Shown: positions 1 through 6,338, numbered from the stretch's first letter. The stretch: 10,778 nucleotides of DNA from MGBC102946 sp022793145 (GCA_947426265.1 CANEDJ010000045.1:1-10778), one strand, 5' to 3'. Made by a program: numbers and translations. Notes: a model not told the origin generated them from the sequence alone.

Positions 1-44
1 ATTAATATTCTTTGCGACTTATTTAGGTGTCACATCATTGACAA

Positions 45-755
45 CTAAACATTTTCCGGTCCAAGCTCATCGCTACCTAATTTGCTTTCTTCACTTTCTA
101 ATTCATACCCATATACTTCATTTAATGGTATCGGTCTCATAATTTTCTGATATATTTCTTCATCTATACATGCATTATGAGAAAAATCAAGAATTTTACC
201 ATCTTTTTTCACATAACTATGATAGTGTTTCCTGCCAAATTGATGTGGCATCAAACAAGTTACTGCTTGGTATTCCTCATTTTCTTTTATAAATCTTTCT
301 GCTGCATCATGGCAAAAACCATAATACCCTCTTCTACTTGCAAATTCAAAAGCCTTCATATCTTCTCTATATTCTGTAAGCGGAGTTGTAACAATGGTAC
401 CCTCCTTCGTTTCTAATACATAACTATCCTGTAGTTTTTTAAAAGCTTCTATAGAATAAAAGCAAGTCCAGTTATTAGAATGCATGACTGACATATTATT
501 TCGTAGTAATGAATCAATCGTAGCAAATATGCTTTGAAGTTCTGCAGAATAACTATAGTTTAATTTTGTTAAAAAAGGCCATAAAAGGTCTCCATATCCT
601 GAAGAAATGATAATATAAAGTTTAGAAAGTGAATCATATCCAGGCATAAAACAAGGCCCATAATATTTTTCAAAAGATTGTATAACTTTATCAGCAGTTT
701 TGAGTACCTCTACATGACCACTTTTAATAGAATTGTAAAGCTGATATGCCTCCAT
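45..755 (-). CDS. Unknown protein with transglutaminase/papain-like Cys-His-Asp motif
   Basis: A 236-aa protein that I do not recognise as a named family. No signal peptide or membrane segment is visible, so it is probably cytosolic. Its C-terminal half contains Cys148 in GYYGFCHDAAERF, then HYHSYVKKDGKILDFSHN with His179 and Asp190. The order Cys, then His followed by a beta-strand, a DG turn and Asp, is the arrangement of transglutaminase-like and papain-like folds. That suggests a thiol hydrolase or transferase domain, with an N-terminal helical half of unknown role. The start at 755 is supported by a strong GGGGG ribosome binding site seven bases upstream. It is separated from lepB by 69 bases that hold its own candidate promoter and an RBS-covering hairpin. 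The catalytic assignment is inference. The ORF itself is secure. Positions 1-44 downstream hold no clear gene or terminator. Confidence 0.8.
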   Translation of the reverse strand: MEAYQLYNSIKSGHVEVLKTADKVIQSFEKYYGPCFMPGYDSLSKLYIIISSGYGDLLWPFLTKLNYSYSAELQSIFATIDSLLRNNMSVMHSNNWTCFYSIEAFKKLQDSYVLETKEGTIVTTPLTEYREDMKAFEFASRRGYYGFCHDAAERFIKENEEYQAVTCLMPHQFGRKHYHSYVKKDGKILDFSHNACIDEEIYQKIMRPIPLNEVYGYELESEESKLGSDELGPENV

Positions 756-762
756 AAAAAAT

Positions 763-782
763 CCCCCTTTTTTCTAAGGAGG
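763..782 (-). promoter_or_regulatory. Hairpin sequestering the RBS of the 236-aa gene
   Basis: Read on the minus strand, CCTCCTT (782-776) can pair with AAGGGGG (769-763) around an AGAAAA loop, giving seven pairs including one U-G wobble. The GGGGG arm is the ribosome binding site of the gene starting at 755, so the stem would hide it. Whether the left arm is in the mRNA depends on the start site. With TATGAT at 789-794 as the -10 box it would be. With TAGAAT at 784-789 it would be largely cut off. Confidence 0.4.
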
Positions 783-783
783 T

Positions 784-812
784 ATTCTATCATAAAACTA
801 TTTCAAACGCAA
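784..812 (-). promoter_or_regulatory. Candidate promoter of the 236-aa gene
   Basis: On the minus strand TTGCGT (812-807) is followed after 17 bases by TAGAAT (789-784), a 5/6 match to the -10 consensus. The overlapping TATGAT (794-789) is an alternative -10 that also occurs in front of the plus-strand gene at 5457. The -35 is weak (3/6), so this is a modest call. Confidence 0.4.
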
Positions 813-824
813 ATTAAATTTTAA

Positions 825-1316
825 TCATTTCACTGACCCAAAACTATTAAACGGAAAGATACGAAAACTAGCAGTTCCCAATATATCACTTTTCTTAATT
901 AGACCAATCATTCTACTATCACTAGATGCCTTACGATTATCTCCCATTACAAAATAGTATCCTTCTGGAACTTCTGTATAACCTAATTGCAATAAAGAAA
1001 AGTCAGCAGTTATATTGCTATATGGGTCATCCACTTTTTTCATATTAATATAAAGTTTTCCATCTACAATTTCAATAGAATCTCCTGGAACGCCTATAAC
1101 TCTTTTTACAAGTTTGGTTTTCATATAATTTAAAATAACAATATCTCCATATTGATAATTTTGATCATATTTTTTTAACAAAATAATATCTTTGTTTTTT
1201 AATGTAGGATACATAGATGTTCCATCTACTCTAACAGGTGTTACAATAAATGTTCTAATTAAAATAACAACTAAAATAATGATTACATAGGGAAATCCCT
1301 TTTTTATCCATTCCAT
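825..1316 (-). CDS. lepB: Signal peptidase I
   Basis: Membrane-anchored serine protease that removes signal peptides from exported proteins on the outer face of the membrane. The 163-aa length fits the short Gram-positive type. One N-terminal transmembrane helix spans about residues 9-26. It is followed by the catalytic-serine motif DGTSMYPT with Ser34, the general-base motif KRVIGVPGD with Lys71, and the GDNRKASSDSR box at about 125-135. Both members of the Ser/Lys dyad are present, so the enzyme should be active. The start at 1316 has a GGTG ribosome binding site six bases upstream. It lies 24 bases after rplS on the same strand and is very likely co-transcribed with it, an order seen in other Bacillota. 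It ends in TGA, which shows that UGA is a stop in this organism. No convincing terminator follows. Confidence 0.96.
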   Translation of the reverse strand: MEWIKKGFPYVIIILVVILIRTFIVTPVRVDGTSMYPTLKNKDIILLKKYDQNYQYGDIVILNYMKTKLVKRVIGVPGDSIEIVDGKLYINMKKVDDPYSNITADFSLLQLGYTEVPEGYYFVMGDNRKASSDSRMIGLIKKSDILGTASFRIFPFNSFGSVK

Positions 1317-1340
1317 ATTATCACCATAGCAAAAATAAGA

Positions 1341-1700
1341 CTATGCAGCCTTATTTTCCTTATTTCTTCTTTCTTTAATTCGAACTTGACCTTTGATATC
1401 TCTTAAATAACGAAGTTTGGCTTGTCTTACTTTACCACGTCTTACTACTGTTACAGAATCAATTTTTGGTGAATTCATTGGGAAAATTCTTTCTACTCCA
1501 ACTCCACTTGAAATTTTTCTAACAGTAAAAGTCTTTCCAACTCCACTACCTTGAATTGCTGTTACAAATCCTTCAAAAGCCTGAATTCTTTCTCTTTTTC
1601 CTTCAATAATCTTTACATCAACTTTAACAGTATCTCCAACACGGAATTCTGGAATATCTGTTCTAATTTGACTCAATGTAATTTTTTCTACTAAATTCAT
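1341..1700 (-). CDS. rplS: 50S ribosomal protein L19
   Basis: Component of the large ribosomal subunit that lies at the 30S-50S interface and supports an intersubunit bridge. The 119-aa length is normal. It carries the family's beta-barrel core, including FRVGDTVKVDVKI near residue 19 and the ERIQAFEGFV segment. The conserved C-terminal part RRGKVRQAKLRYLRD is followed by a basic tail. The start at 1700 has AGAGGAGAG upstream. It is preceded by its own extended -10 promoter and a short leader able to fold, so it is not only read through from trmD. lepB follows after 24 bases. Identification is secure. Confidence 0.98.
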   Translation of the reverse strand: MNLVEKITLSQIRTDIPEFRVGDTVKVDVKIIEGKRERIQAFEGFVTAIQGSGVGKTFTVRKISSGVGVERIFPMNSPKIDSVTVVRRGKVRQAKLRYLRDIKGQVRIKERRNKENKAA

Positions 1701-1724
1701 GTTACACTCTCCTCTATAAAATCA

Positions 1725-1758
1725 ATGATCATAGTTTATCATATTTCCAGCGGATCAC
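1725..1758 (-). ncRNA. Candidate L19 leader hairpin upstream of rplS
   Basis: The roughly 60-base 5' leader of rplS begins near 1762. On the minus strand GTGATC (1758-1753) pairs with GATCAT (1730-1725), six pairs with one G-U, enclosing a 22-base loop that starts CGCTGG. A ribosomal-protein leader (the Rfam L19_leader family) is known in front of rplS in low-GC Gram-positives, and location and size agree. I cannot align it to the covariance model by eye, so assignment to that family is inference. Confidence 0.4.
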
Positions 1759-1768
1759 GACGTAATAG

Positions 1769-1797
1769 ATTTTACCATATATTTCTAATATATGCAA
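1769..1797 (-). promoter_or_regulatory. Promoter of rplS-lepB
   Basis: Minus-strand TTGCAT (1797-1792), a 17-base spacer, then TGG-TAAAAT with the -10 hexamer at 1774-1769. The TGn makes it an extended -10, and the hexamer matches the consensus at 5/6. It lies in the 122-base gap between the small unknown gene and rplS, so rplS-lepB can be transcribed independently of the rimM-trmD block. Confidence 0.65.
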
Positions 1798-1822
1798 GCA
1801 ATTTTCTAAAATTAAAGGGAAA

Positions 1823-2290
1823 TTACCGTCTTCTTCCCCCTGCACTTTTTTCTTCTTTCTCCATAGCTGGTTTATCAATCATATAAATTAACTTCTGTTT
1901 TAATTCATGTTCTAAAAGAGCAATTTTTTGAAGAAGTAATGATACATATTTTTCATCCAAATATTTTTGATATTTATATTCAACAATGTCTCTATACCGA
2001 GACAAATCATTTAATGCATTCCTAAGAGTTACTCCAGCATCAGATGAAGTATCCTCTTCTCTCAGTGTATCTATAATAAGTTTTAAATACAAATCCAATT
2101 TTCTTTTTATTTTCTTTTTTAATACTTTTTCAATAAAAGACTGATTAATAATTACTAATTGATTTACCATAATTCCATCATATTCTACATTATTTTTAGG
2201 AACCAAACGATAACCATTTCGTTTTTGGAAATCACTAACCATACTTTGATTATCAAATTTTCCTTTTATAATAGAATAATGTTTCACCAT
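1823..2290 (-). CDS. Small unknown basic helical protein between trmD and rplS
   Basis: A 155-aa protein I do not recognise. The N-terminus (MVKHYSIIKGKF) looks like short beta-strands. From about residue 45 onward it is mostly charged helix, with a KKKIKRK cluster and long amphipathic stretches that could form a coiled coil. It ends in a basic GGRRR tail. No catalytic motif is visible. I chose the ATG at 2290, one base after the trmD stop, because AGAAAGAG lies nine bases upstream of it. An ATG at 2299 adds three residues (MIK) but leaves almost no spacing to that site and overlaps trmD by eight bases. Tight coupling to trmD and the charge pattern suggest an RNA- or ribosome-related role, but that is guilt by association only. 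Confidence 0.8.
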   Translation of the reverse strand: MVKHYSIIKGKFDNQSMVSDFQKRNGYRLVPKNNVEYDGIMVNQLVIINQSFIEKVLKKKIKRKLDLYLKLIIDTLREEDTSSDAGVTLRNALNDLSRYRDIVEYKYQKYLDEKYVSLLLQKIALLEHELKQKLIYMIDKPAMEKEEKSAGGRRR

Positions 2291-2291
2291 T

Positions 2292-2963
2292 TTAATCATC
2301 TCTTTCTAATAAATCAGGTCTTCTCAATTTTGTTCTTTTCAACTGTTCTTCATATCTCCATTTTTCTATATTTGCATGATGCCCTGAAAGTAATACATCA
2401 GGAACCTTCATCCCTCTAAATATAGTAGGCTTTGTATAAACAGGATAGTCTAATAAATTATTATGGAAAGAATCCTCCATGTGTGACTCTTCTTTTATCA
2501 CTCCATTTAATAATCTCACAATACTATCCGTTATTACCATGCTAGGAAGTTCTCCCCCTGTTAATACATAATCTCCAATGCTAATTTCGTAATCTGCTAA
2601 TGTACGAATTCGTTCATCAAATCCCTCATAATGACCACATATAAAAATCAAATGTTCCATTTTAGAAAACGCATAGGCCTTTTGCTGTTTCCAAGTTTCA
2701 CCCTGAGGAGTGACTAAAATCACTTTAGAATTTTCTTTTTTATAATGTTCTACTGCATCAAACACAGGTTGTGGCATTAATACCATACCTTTTCCCCCAC
2801 CAAACCCATAATCATCTACTTTTTTATGTTTATCTAAAGTAAAATCTCGAATATCATGAATTTCAATTTTTACTTTCCCAGATTCAATTGCTCTTTTTAT
2901 AATGGACTCATTTAAAAAGCCATCAAACATTGAAGGAAAAAGTGTCAAAATATCAATTTTCAT
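2292..2963 (-). CDS. trmD: tRNA (guanine(37)-N1)-methyltransferase
   Basis: Uses S-adenosylmethionine to methylate N1 of G37 next to the anticodon, preventing +1 frameshifting. The 223-aa length is typical. The N-terminus MKIDILTLFPSMFDGF is diagnostic. The glycine-rich DDYGFGGGKGM follows at about 50-60. The trefoil-knot SAM site includes GHYEGFDERI (about 110-119) and EISIGDYVLTGGELP (about 126-140). Asp164 in MEDSF, before LLDYPVYTKP, sits where the catalytic Asp of the family is expected. The start at 2963 lies inside the end of rimM (11-base overlap), with AGAAGGA seven bases upstream, so the two are translationally coupled. It ends one base before the next gene. Confidence 0.97.
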   Translation of the reverse strand: MKIDILTLFPSMFDGFLNESIIKRAIESGKVKIEIHDIRDFTLDKHKKVDDYGFGGGKGMVLMPQPVFDAVEHYKKENSKVILVTPQGETWKQQKAYAFSKMEHLIFICGHYEGFDERIRTLADYEISIGDYVLTGGELPSMVITDSIVRLLNGVIKEESHMEDSFHNNLLDYPVYTKPTIFRGMKVPDVLLSGHHANIEKWRYEEQLKRTKLRRPDLLERDD

Positions 2964-3447
2964 TTAACAATCCTTCTACTACATGAATATCTATTCTTTT
3001 ACGAGCCAAATCAATATTAGTTACAAATTCTGGAATATATGGAACTAAATGCTTTCTATCTTTATCAGTAATTACTAAAATATCATGAGCTTTACTTTTC
3101 ATAATAAATGTAACTTCTCCTATAGGTGTTTCTTGATCATAAGCAGTTAGACCAATCACATCTTCTTTAAAGTATCCATCTACTTTGATATCCTCTCTTT
3201 TCATATATGCTTTTTCACCTTTATAAATAATAACATCATTAATATCTTCAATACCATCAAAAGTAAACATATCATAGTCTTTGTGTACTCGGTACGTTTT
3301 TATTACTAACTCTTCTTTATTTTTTCCAACATAAATTTTTTTATTTATTATGAAAGCCTCTTTCTTATATTCAAAATCAGATAGGAGTCGAACCTCACCT
3401 TTTAATCCATGGGTGTTTACAATTTCACCAATATATATATAATCCAT
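2953..3447 (-). CDS. rimM: 16S rRNA processing protein RimM
   Basis: Assembly factor that binds ribosomal protein S19 and helps mature the 30S head domain. The 164-aa length is normal. The N-terminal RimM barrel begins with YIGEIVNTHGLKGEVRLLSD, the family signature. The C-terminal PRC-barrel follows from about residue 92 and includes IGEVTFIMKSKAHDILVI and HLVPYIPEFV. The C-terminal RIDIHVVEGLL is also typical. A TAGGTG ribosome binding site precedes the start at 3447. It sits seven bases after the methyltransferase gene and overlaps trmD by 11 bases, so it is an operon member. Confidence 0.96.
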   Translation of the reverse strand: MDYIYIGEIVNTHGLKGEVRLLSDFEYKKEAFIINKKIYVGKNKEELVIKTYRVHKDYDMFTFDGIEDINDVIIYKGEKAYMKREDIKVDGYFKEDVIGLTAYDQETPIGEVTFIMKSKAHDILVITDKDRKHLVPYIPEFVTNIDLARKRIDIHVVEGLLNEN

Positions 3448-3454
3448 ATTACAC

Positions 3455-4183
3455 CTACTTATCTAGTTCATATAAAATAATACTTGTTGCAACACCTACA
3501 TTTAAACTTTCACAACGTTCATCCATTTCTATATATAAATATTCATCACATAAATCTAAAATAGTTTCTTCTACCCCTTGGCCTTCATTTCCCATTATTA
3601 TAGCAAATTTCTCACAATTTTCAAGTTCTTTTATACTTTTTCCATAAGTTACCTTTGTTCCATAGACCTTATAATGCTGCTTTTGCAGTTTTGGAATCAA
3701 TTCATACAAATCATCTACAATAATTGGAATGTGAAAAATCATTCCTTGACTAGAACGAATCACCTTAGAATTATAAGCATCTACAGTACTAGGACTCAAG
3801 ATAATCATATCTACATGGAATGCTACTGCACTTCGAATAATTGTTCCTAAGTTTCCAGGATCTTGAATACCATCTAATATAATAATTCGATTTCCATAAT
3901 TTTCTTCAAAATTAGGCTTTTCACAAAGACCAAAAATAGTTCCAGGGCTTTCTACCTCTGTGATATAATGAATTACATTATTACTCAAATAATTGGTTGG
4001 AACTGATAATGGAAAAAGTTCATCTTTTTCCAATAACAATTCTTTTAAATGACCCGTTTTATATGCTTCTAATACCAAGTGCCTACCTTCTACTAAAAAT
4101 AATCCAGTCTTATCACGATATTTTTTTGTATTTAACTTTTTTAAATCTTTTATTTTTTTATTATCAATAGAAGTATAAAGCAT
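3455..4183 (-). CDS. TrmH/SpoU-family rRNA 2'-O-methyltransferase
   Basis: Predicted SPOUT enzyme that transfers a methyl group from SAM to a ribose 2'-OH in ribosomal RNA. It is 242 aa. The N-terminal substrate-binding domain (about 8-85) includes KYRDKTGLFLVEGRHLVLEA, as in RlmB and B. subtilis YsgA. The catalytic domain has all three SpoU motifs. These are DGIQDPGNLGTIIRSA at 104-119 (Asn111, Arg117), GNEGQGV at 198-204, and the IEM...SLNVGVATSI segment at 218-234 with Ser226 and Asn228. Which nucleotide it modifies cannot be read from sequence, so I give no symbol. It is the first gene of the rimM-trmD unit and has its own promoter. TAGGTGA precedes the start. Confidence 0.93.
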   Translation of the reverse strand: MLYTSIDNKKIKDLKKLNTKKYRDKTGLFLVEGRHLVLEAYKTGHLKELLLEKDELFPLSVPTNYLSNNVIHYITEVESPGTIFGLCEKPNFEENYGNRIIILDGIQDPGNLGTIIRSAVAFHVDMIILSPSTVDAYNSKVIRSSQGMIFHIPIIVDDLYELIPKLQKQHYKVYGTKVTYGKSIKELENCEKFAIIMGNEGQGVEETILDLCDEYLYIEMDERCESLNVGVATSIILYELDK

Positions 4184-4198
4184 AAAATCACCTAATTC

Positions 4199-4228
4199 AT
4201 TGTAACATATTTTTAAAAATAAAGTCTA
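4199..4228 (-). promoter_or_regulatory. Promoter of the methyltransferase-rimM-trmD operon
   Basis: Minus-strand TAGACT (4228-4223), 18-base spacer, then TGT-TACAAT with the -10 at 4204-4199, an extended -10 box matching the consensus at 5/6. Transcription would start near 4192. The 5' leader is then only about ten bases and barely includes the AGGTGA ribosome binding site, which is unusually short. Confidence 0.55.
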
Positions 4229-4235
4229 TAATTCT

Positions 4236-4263
4236 AAAGAAAAAGAACAAACAAAATTGTTCT
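4236..4263 (-). terminator. Intrinsic terminator of the 361-aa gene
   Basis: Minus-strand AGAACAA (4263-4257), six-base loop, TTGTTCT (4250-4244), then TTTTCTTT (4243-4236). The stem is AT-rich with seven perfect pairs. The TAG stop of the gene (4264-4262) lies in the left arm, so the coding end is part of the hairpin. It insulates the methyltransferase operon, whose promoter lies just beyond. Confidence 0.6.
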
Positions 4264-5347
4264 AACAAAGTTTTCTGACACCAGATAATATTTTTTCTTT
4301 ATTTATTTTAGCACTTTCTAATTCTTCATTTGAGACTTGCAATCCTAGGAATAATCGTTCTTCTAAAGTTAGAGATTTCGCTAACTCCATTAGTTGTAAA
4401 CAATCACTATATTGTTTAAAGCGAGACAAATAAAAATCTGTTGGCCCTAATGGTTTTGTATAACCAAAAAACAGAATTTCCATAATTTCATCATTCAAAA
4501 TATTTCTAATTCTCTCTAAATCTTCTTTATTTTTAGCATGTTCTATAAGAGTAAGAGCCAAATCATTTCCACAAATATCAGCAACTCTCTCTTCTGGACA
4601 ATAAAGCCAATTTTTTTGATACTTTCTATCATTTTTATGGCTAATGATTGAAGCTATTATTTGCAATATAAAAAAGAATGGATTTGGTAACTTCACAATT
4701 GTATCAAAAAATGCATCCTCTTTCGCTACATAAGCATTGCAGGCCTTCCAAAGAAACACTTGTGTATTTTCTTCTGAGCTTTCTCTTTTCCTTTGCTGAT
4801 CGACATGTTCAATCTCATGTCTAACAAGAGAAACAGAATAATAAAATTTCTCATCTTTTTCTAATCGGTAAGAATCAAATGCTCTTTTAAAATTTGTTTC
4901 ATATACTCTTAAAGTTCTTGCATTAGTATATTCTGCAACACTATCCTTCGAATAAGAATGAAATTCAATATCTCTCACATAATTATGGAGATTTTTATAA
5001 GATACTAAAAGTTCTACTAATTGTGCTATAAATCTTTTATCTATTTCTTGATGGCTTTTACTATAATCATAAATCAGTCTTAATATTTCGTCTATCATTT
5101 GTTCTTCTTTAATTGTTCTAGAATTTTGGTTTACAATATAATGTGGAAATGGTTTGCATAACAAATGATAAGCCATTGTTAGTTGATATTTCTTATCACT
5201 CATGTCACAATATTCTGGACTTAAAAATTCATATATATCTGGATTATATTGTGTCATTAAAGATTGATAAATTCTTTCTACTTGTTCATTCACAAAACCT
5301 GATTGAATTCCAAAAGCTGTCAATGCTTCCTGATAGCTTTTCTGCAT
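4262..5347 (-). CDS. Unknown protein with HExxH zinc-metallopeptidase motif
   Basis: A 361-aa protein of no family I can name. The key segment is YYSVSLVRHEIEHVDQQ, where His177-Glu178-x-x-His181 forms an HExxH zinc motif at the end of a predicted strand. Farther on, CPEERVADICGNDLA at 250-264 fits a P-x-E-x-x-A pattern, in which Glu253 would be the third zinc ligand of a gluzincin. A hydrophobic stretch at about 222-236 lies between the two and could be a buried or membrane-touching helix. There is no signal peptide. The N-terminal 160 residues are helical and charged. The start at 5347 has AAGGGG five bases upstream. It is divergent from the 293-aa HExxH gene, with its own TTGACA promoter, and ends in a terminator. 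Peptidase activity is inference from the motif; the ORF is secure. Confidence 0.85.
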   Translation of the reverse strand: MQKSYQEALTAFGIQSGFVNEQVERIYQSLMTQYNPDIYEFLSPEYCDMSDKKYQLTMAYHLLCKPFPHYIVNQNSRTIKEEQMIDEILRLIYDYSKSHQEIDKRFIAQLVELLVSYKNLHNYVRDIEFHSYSKDSVAEYTNARTLRVYETNFKRAFDSYRLEKDEKFYYSVSLVRHEIEHVDQQRKRESSEENTQVFLWKACNAYVAKEDAFFDTIVKLPNPFFFILQIIASIISHKNDRKYQKNWLYCPEERVADICGNDLALTLIEHAKNKEDLERIRNILNDEIMEILFFGYTKPLGPTDFYLSRFKQYSDCLQLMELAKSLTLEERLFLGLQVSNEELESAKINKEKILSGVRKLC

Positions 5348-5373
5348 ATTATCCCCTTCTTTTAATAAGAACT

Positions 5374-5402
5374 ACAATAACATCAACTTTATTCTTTGTC
5401 AA
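5374..5402 (-). promoter_or_regulatory. Promoter of the 361-aa HExxH gene
   Basis: Minus-strand consensus -35 TTGACA (5402-5397), a 17-base spacer, then TATTGT (5379-5374), which matches the -10 at 4/6. It is the best -35 in the window. It lies three bases from the -35 of the divergent plus-strand promoter, so a single bound protein could affect both. Confidence 0.6.
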
Positions 5403-5404
5403 AT

Positions 5405-5433
5405 TTGTATTTTAATATAAAATGTGCTATGAT
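5405..5433 (+). promoter_or_regulatory. Promoter of the 293-aa HExxH gene
   Basis: TTGTAT (5405-5410), a 17-base spacer ending in TGC, then TATGAT (5428-5433), an extended -10 with a 5/6 hexamer. Transcription would start near 5440, leaving a leader of about 17 bases consisting essentially of the AAAAAAAGGGGGATTTT ribosome binding region before ATG. Confidence 0.6.
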
Positions 5434-5456
5434 ACACAGAAAAAAAGGGGGATTTT

Positions 5457-6338
5457 ATGGAACAGTCTGAACTAGCTATAACTATAGAAAATGGAATATC
5501 TTTTTTTAGTCAAATTGAATCGTTTAACTTTTCTCTAAAACATATTGATATATTTGATAAGTTAGGGGCCAAAAACTTTGAAAAAATAAAAGCTGAAGCA
5601 ATGAAAACAAATGCATCATTTCCATACTCAAGAGATTTTGTAAAGACCAGTCTAGAAGTGAATAAACGAGAAGCTGTCTCTTTTACTGAACAAATACTTG
5701 AATCAAATAGTGGAAAAGCACTTCTCACATTGCCAATTGAAAAACAAGCTATGGATTTATTTGATGGAGCCACTTTATTTCATTATGATGGAGAAGAAAG
5801 AACCATTATAGCTTCTAAAATTATCCTGTTTAGAACAGACTTATCTTATAATGCTTTATCTTTGGTACATGAAAATACCCATATTTTATTTAATAATCCT
5901 GCTCCTGCCAAAGGATTCCATATTCATTATAATGAGCTATTACCTATTTTGATGGAATTAATCGCCACAATGCGTTTTGAGGAAACATTAAGAGATCCAA
6001 ACTTATTAAAACATTACATAGATATTAGAATTAAAACATTACGTGACCATATCACAGAATATATGCAAGGCTTACAACTAAGAGCCGCAGGAGTCAAAAA
6101 TCATATAGCAATGGAATATTCAATTCACAATAGCTATTCTTATATTATAGCAATAATTTATGCACTACGTTTATTTGAACTATATAAAGAAGAACCTATA
6201 GCAATGAAAAAATGGATTCAAGATGCTATTACGCATCAAAGAAAAGTTGAAGATTTACTGGCAGATGCAAATGTATCTTTAAAGGATAAAGACACAATAA
6301 AAGCTACTGAAAAAGTTTTAAAAATGTATCAAAAATAA
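5457..6338 (+). CDS. Compact M3-like putative zinc metallopeptidase
   Basis: A 293-aa protein and the only plus-strand gene. YNALSLVHENTHILF contains His138-Glu139-x-x-His142, an HExxH zinc site. Further along, HYNELLPILMELIA has Glu160 and Glu167 separated by six residues. This matches the E-(A/V)PS-xxx-E segment that follows HExxH in M3 peptidases (thimet oligopeptidase, PepF), with Glu160 the likely zinc ligand. The C-terminal IHNSYSYIIAIIYALRLFELYKE, quoted here in parts as His224, Tyr227, Tyr229 and a following helix, resembles the substrate-binding His/Tyr helix of M3 enzymes. The protein is about half the usual 550-700 residues and has no signal peptide, so it would be a small cytosolic peptidase or a derived non-catalytic form. 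The GGGGG ribosome binding site is six bases from the ATG. The gene stops inside a strong terminator. Confidence 0.85.
   Translation: MEQSELAITIENGISFFSQIESFNFSLKHIDIFDKLGAKNFEKIKAEAMKTNASFPYSRDFVKTSLEVNKREAVSFTEQILESNSGKALLTLPIEKQAMDLFDGATLFHYDGEERTIIASKIILFRTDLSYNALSLVHENTHILFNNPAPAKGFHIHYNELLPILMELIATMRFEETLRDPNLLKHYIDIRIKTLRDHITEYMQGLQLRAAGVKNHIAMEYSIHNSYSYIIAIIYALRLFELYKEEPIAMKKWIQDAITHQRKVEDLLADANVSLKDKDTIKATEKVLKMYQK

Noticed and set aside
1..44. TGTCA/TGACA hairpin downstream of the 236-aa gene
   Set aside because: Five-bp stem without a U-run; not supportable as a terminator or repeat.
790..824. AT palindrome ATTAAA/TTTAAT after lepB as a terminator
   Set aside because: No GC pairs, one-base loop and no T-tract on the correct side.
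2285..2299. Exact 15-mer (CACCATTTTAATCAT) also at 10745-10759
   Set aside because: Both copies contain a stop and an ATG of AT-rich gene junctions; one short match in this composition can arise by chance, and the second copy encodes only ten codons.
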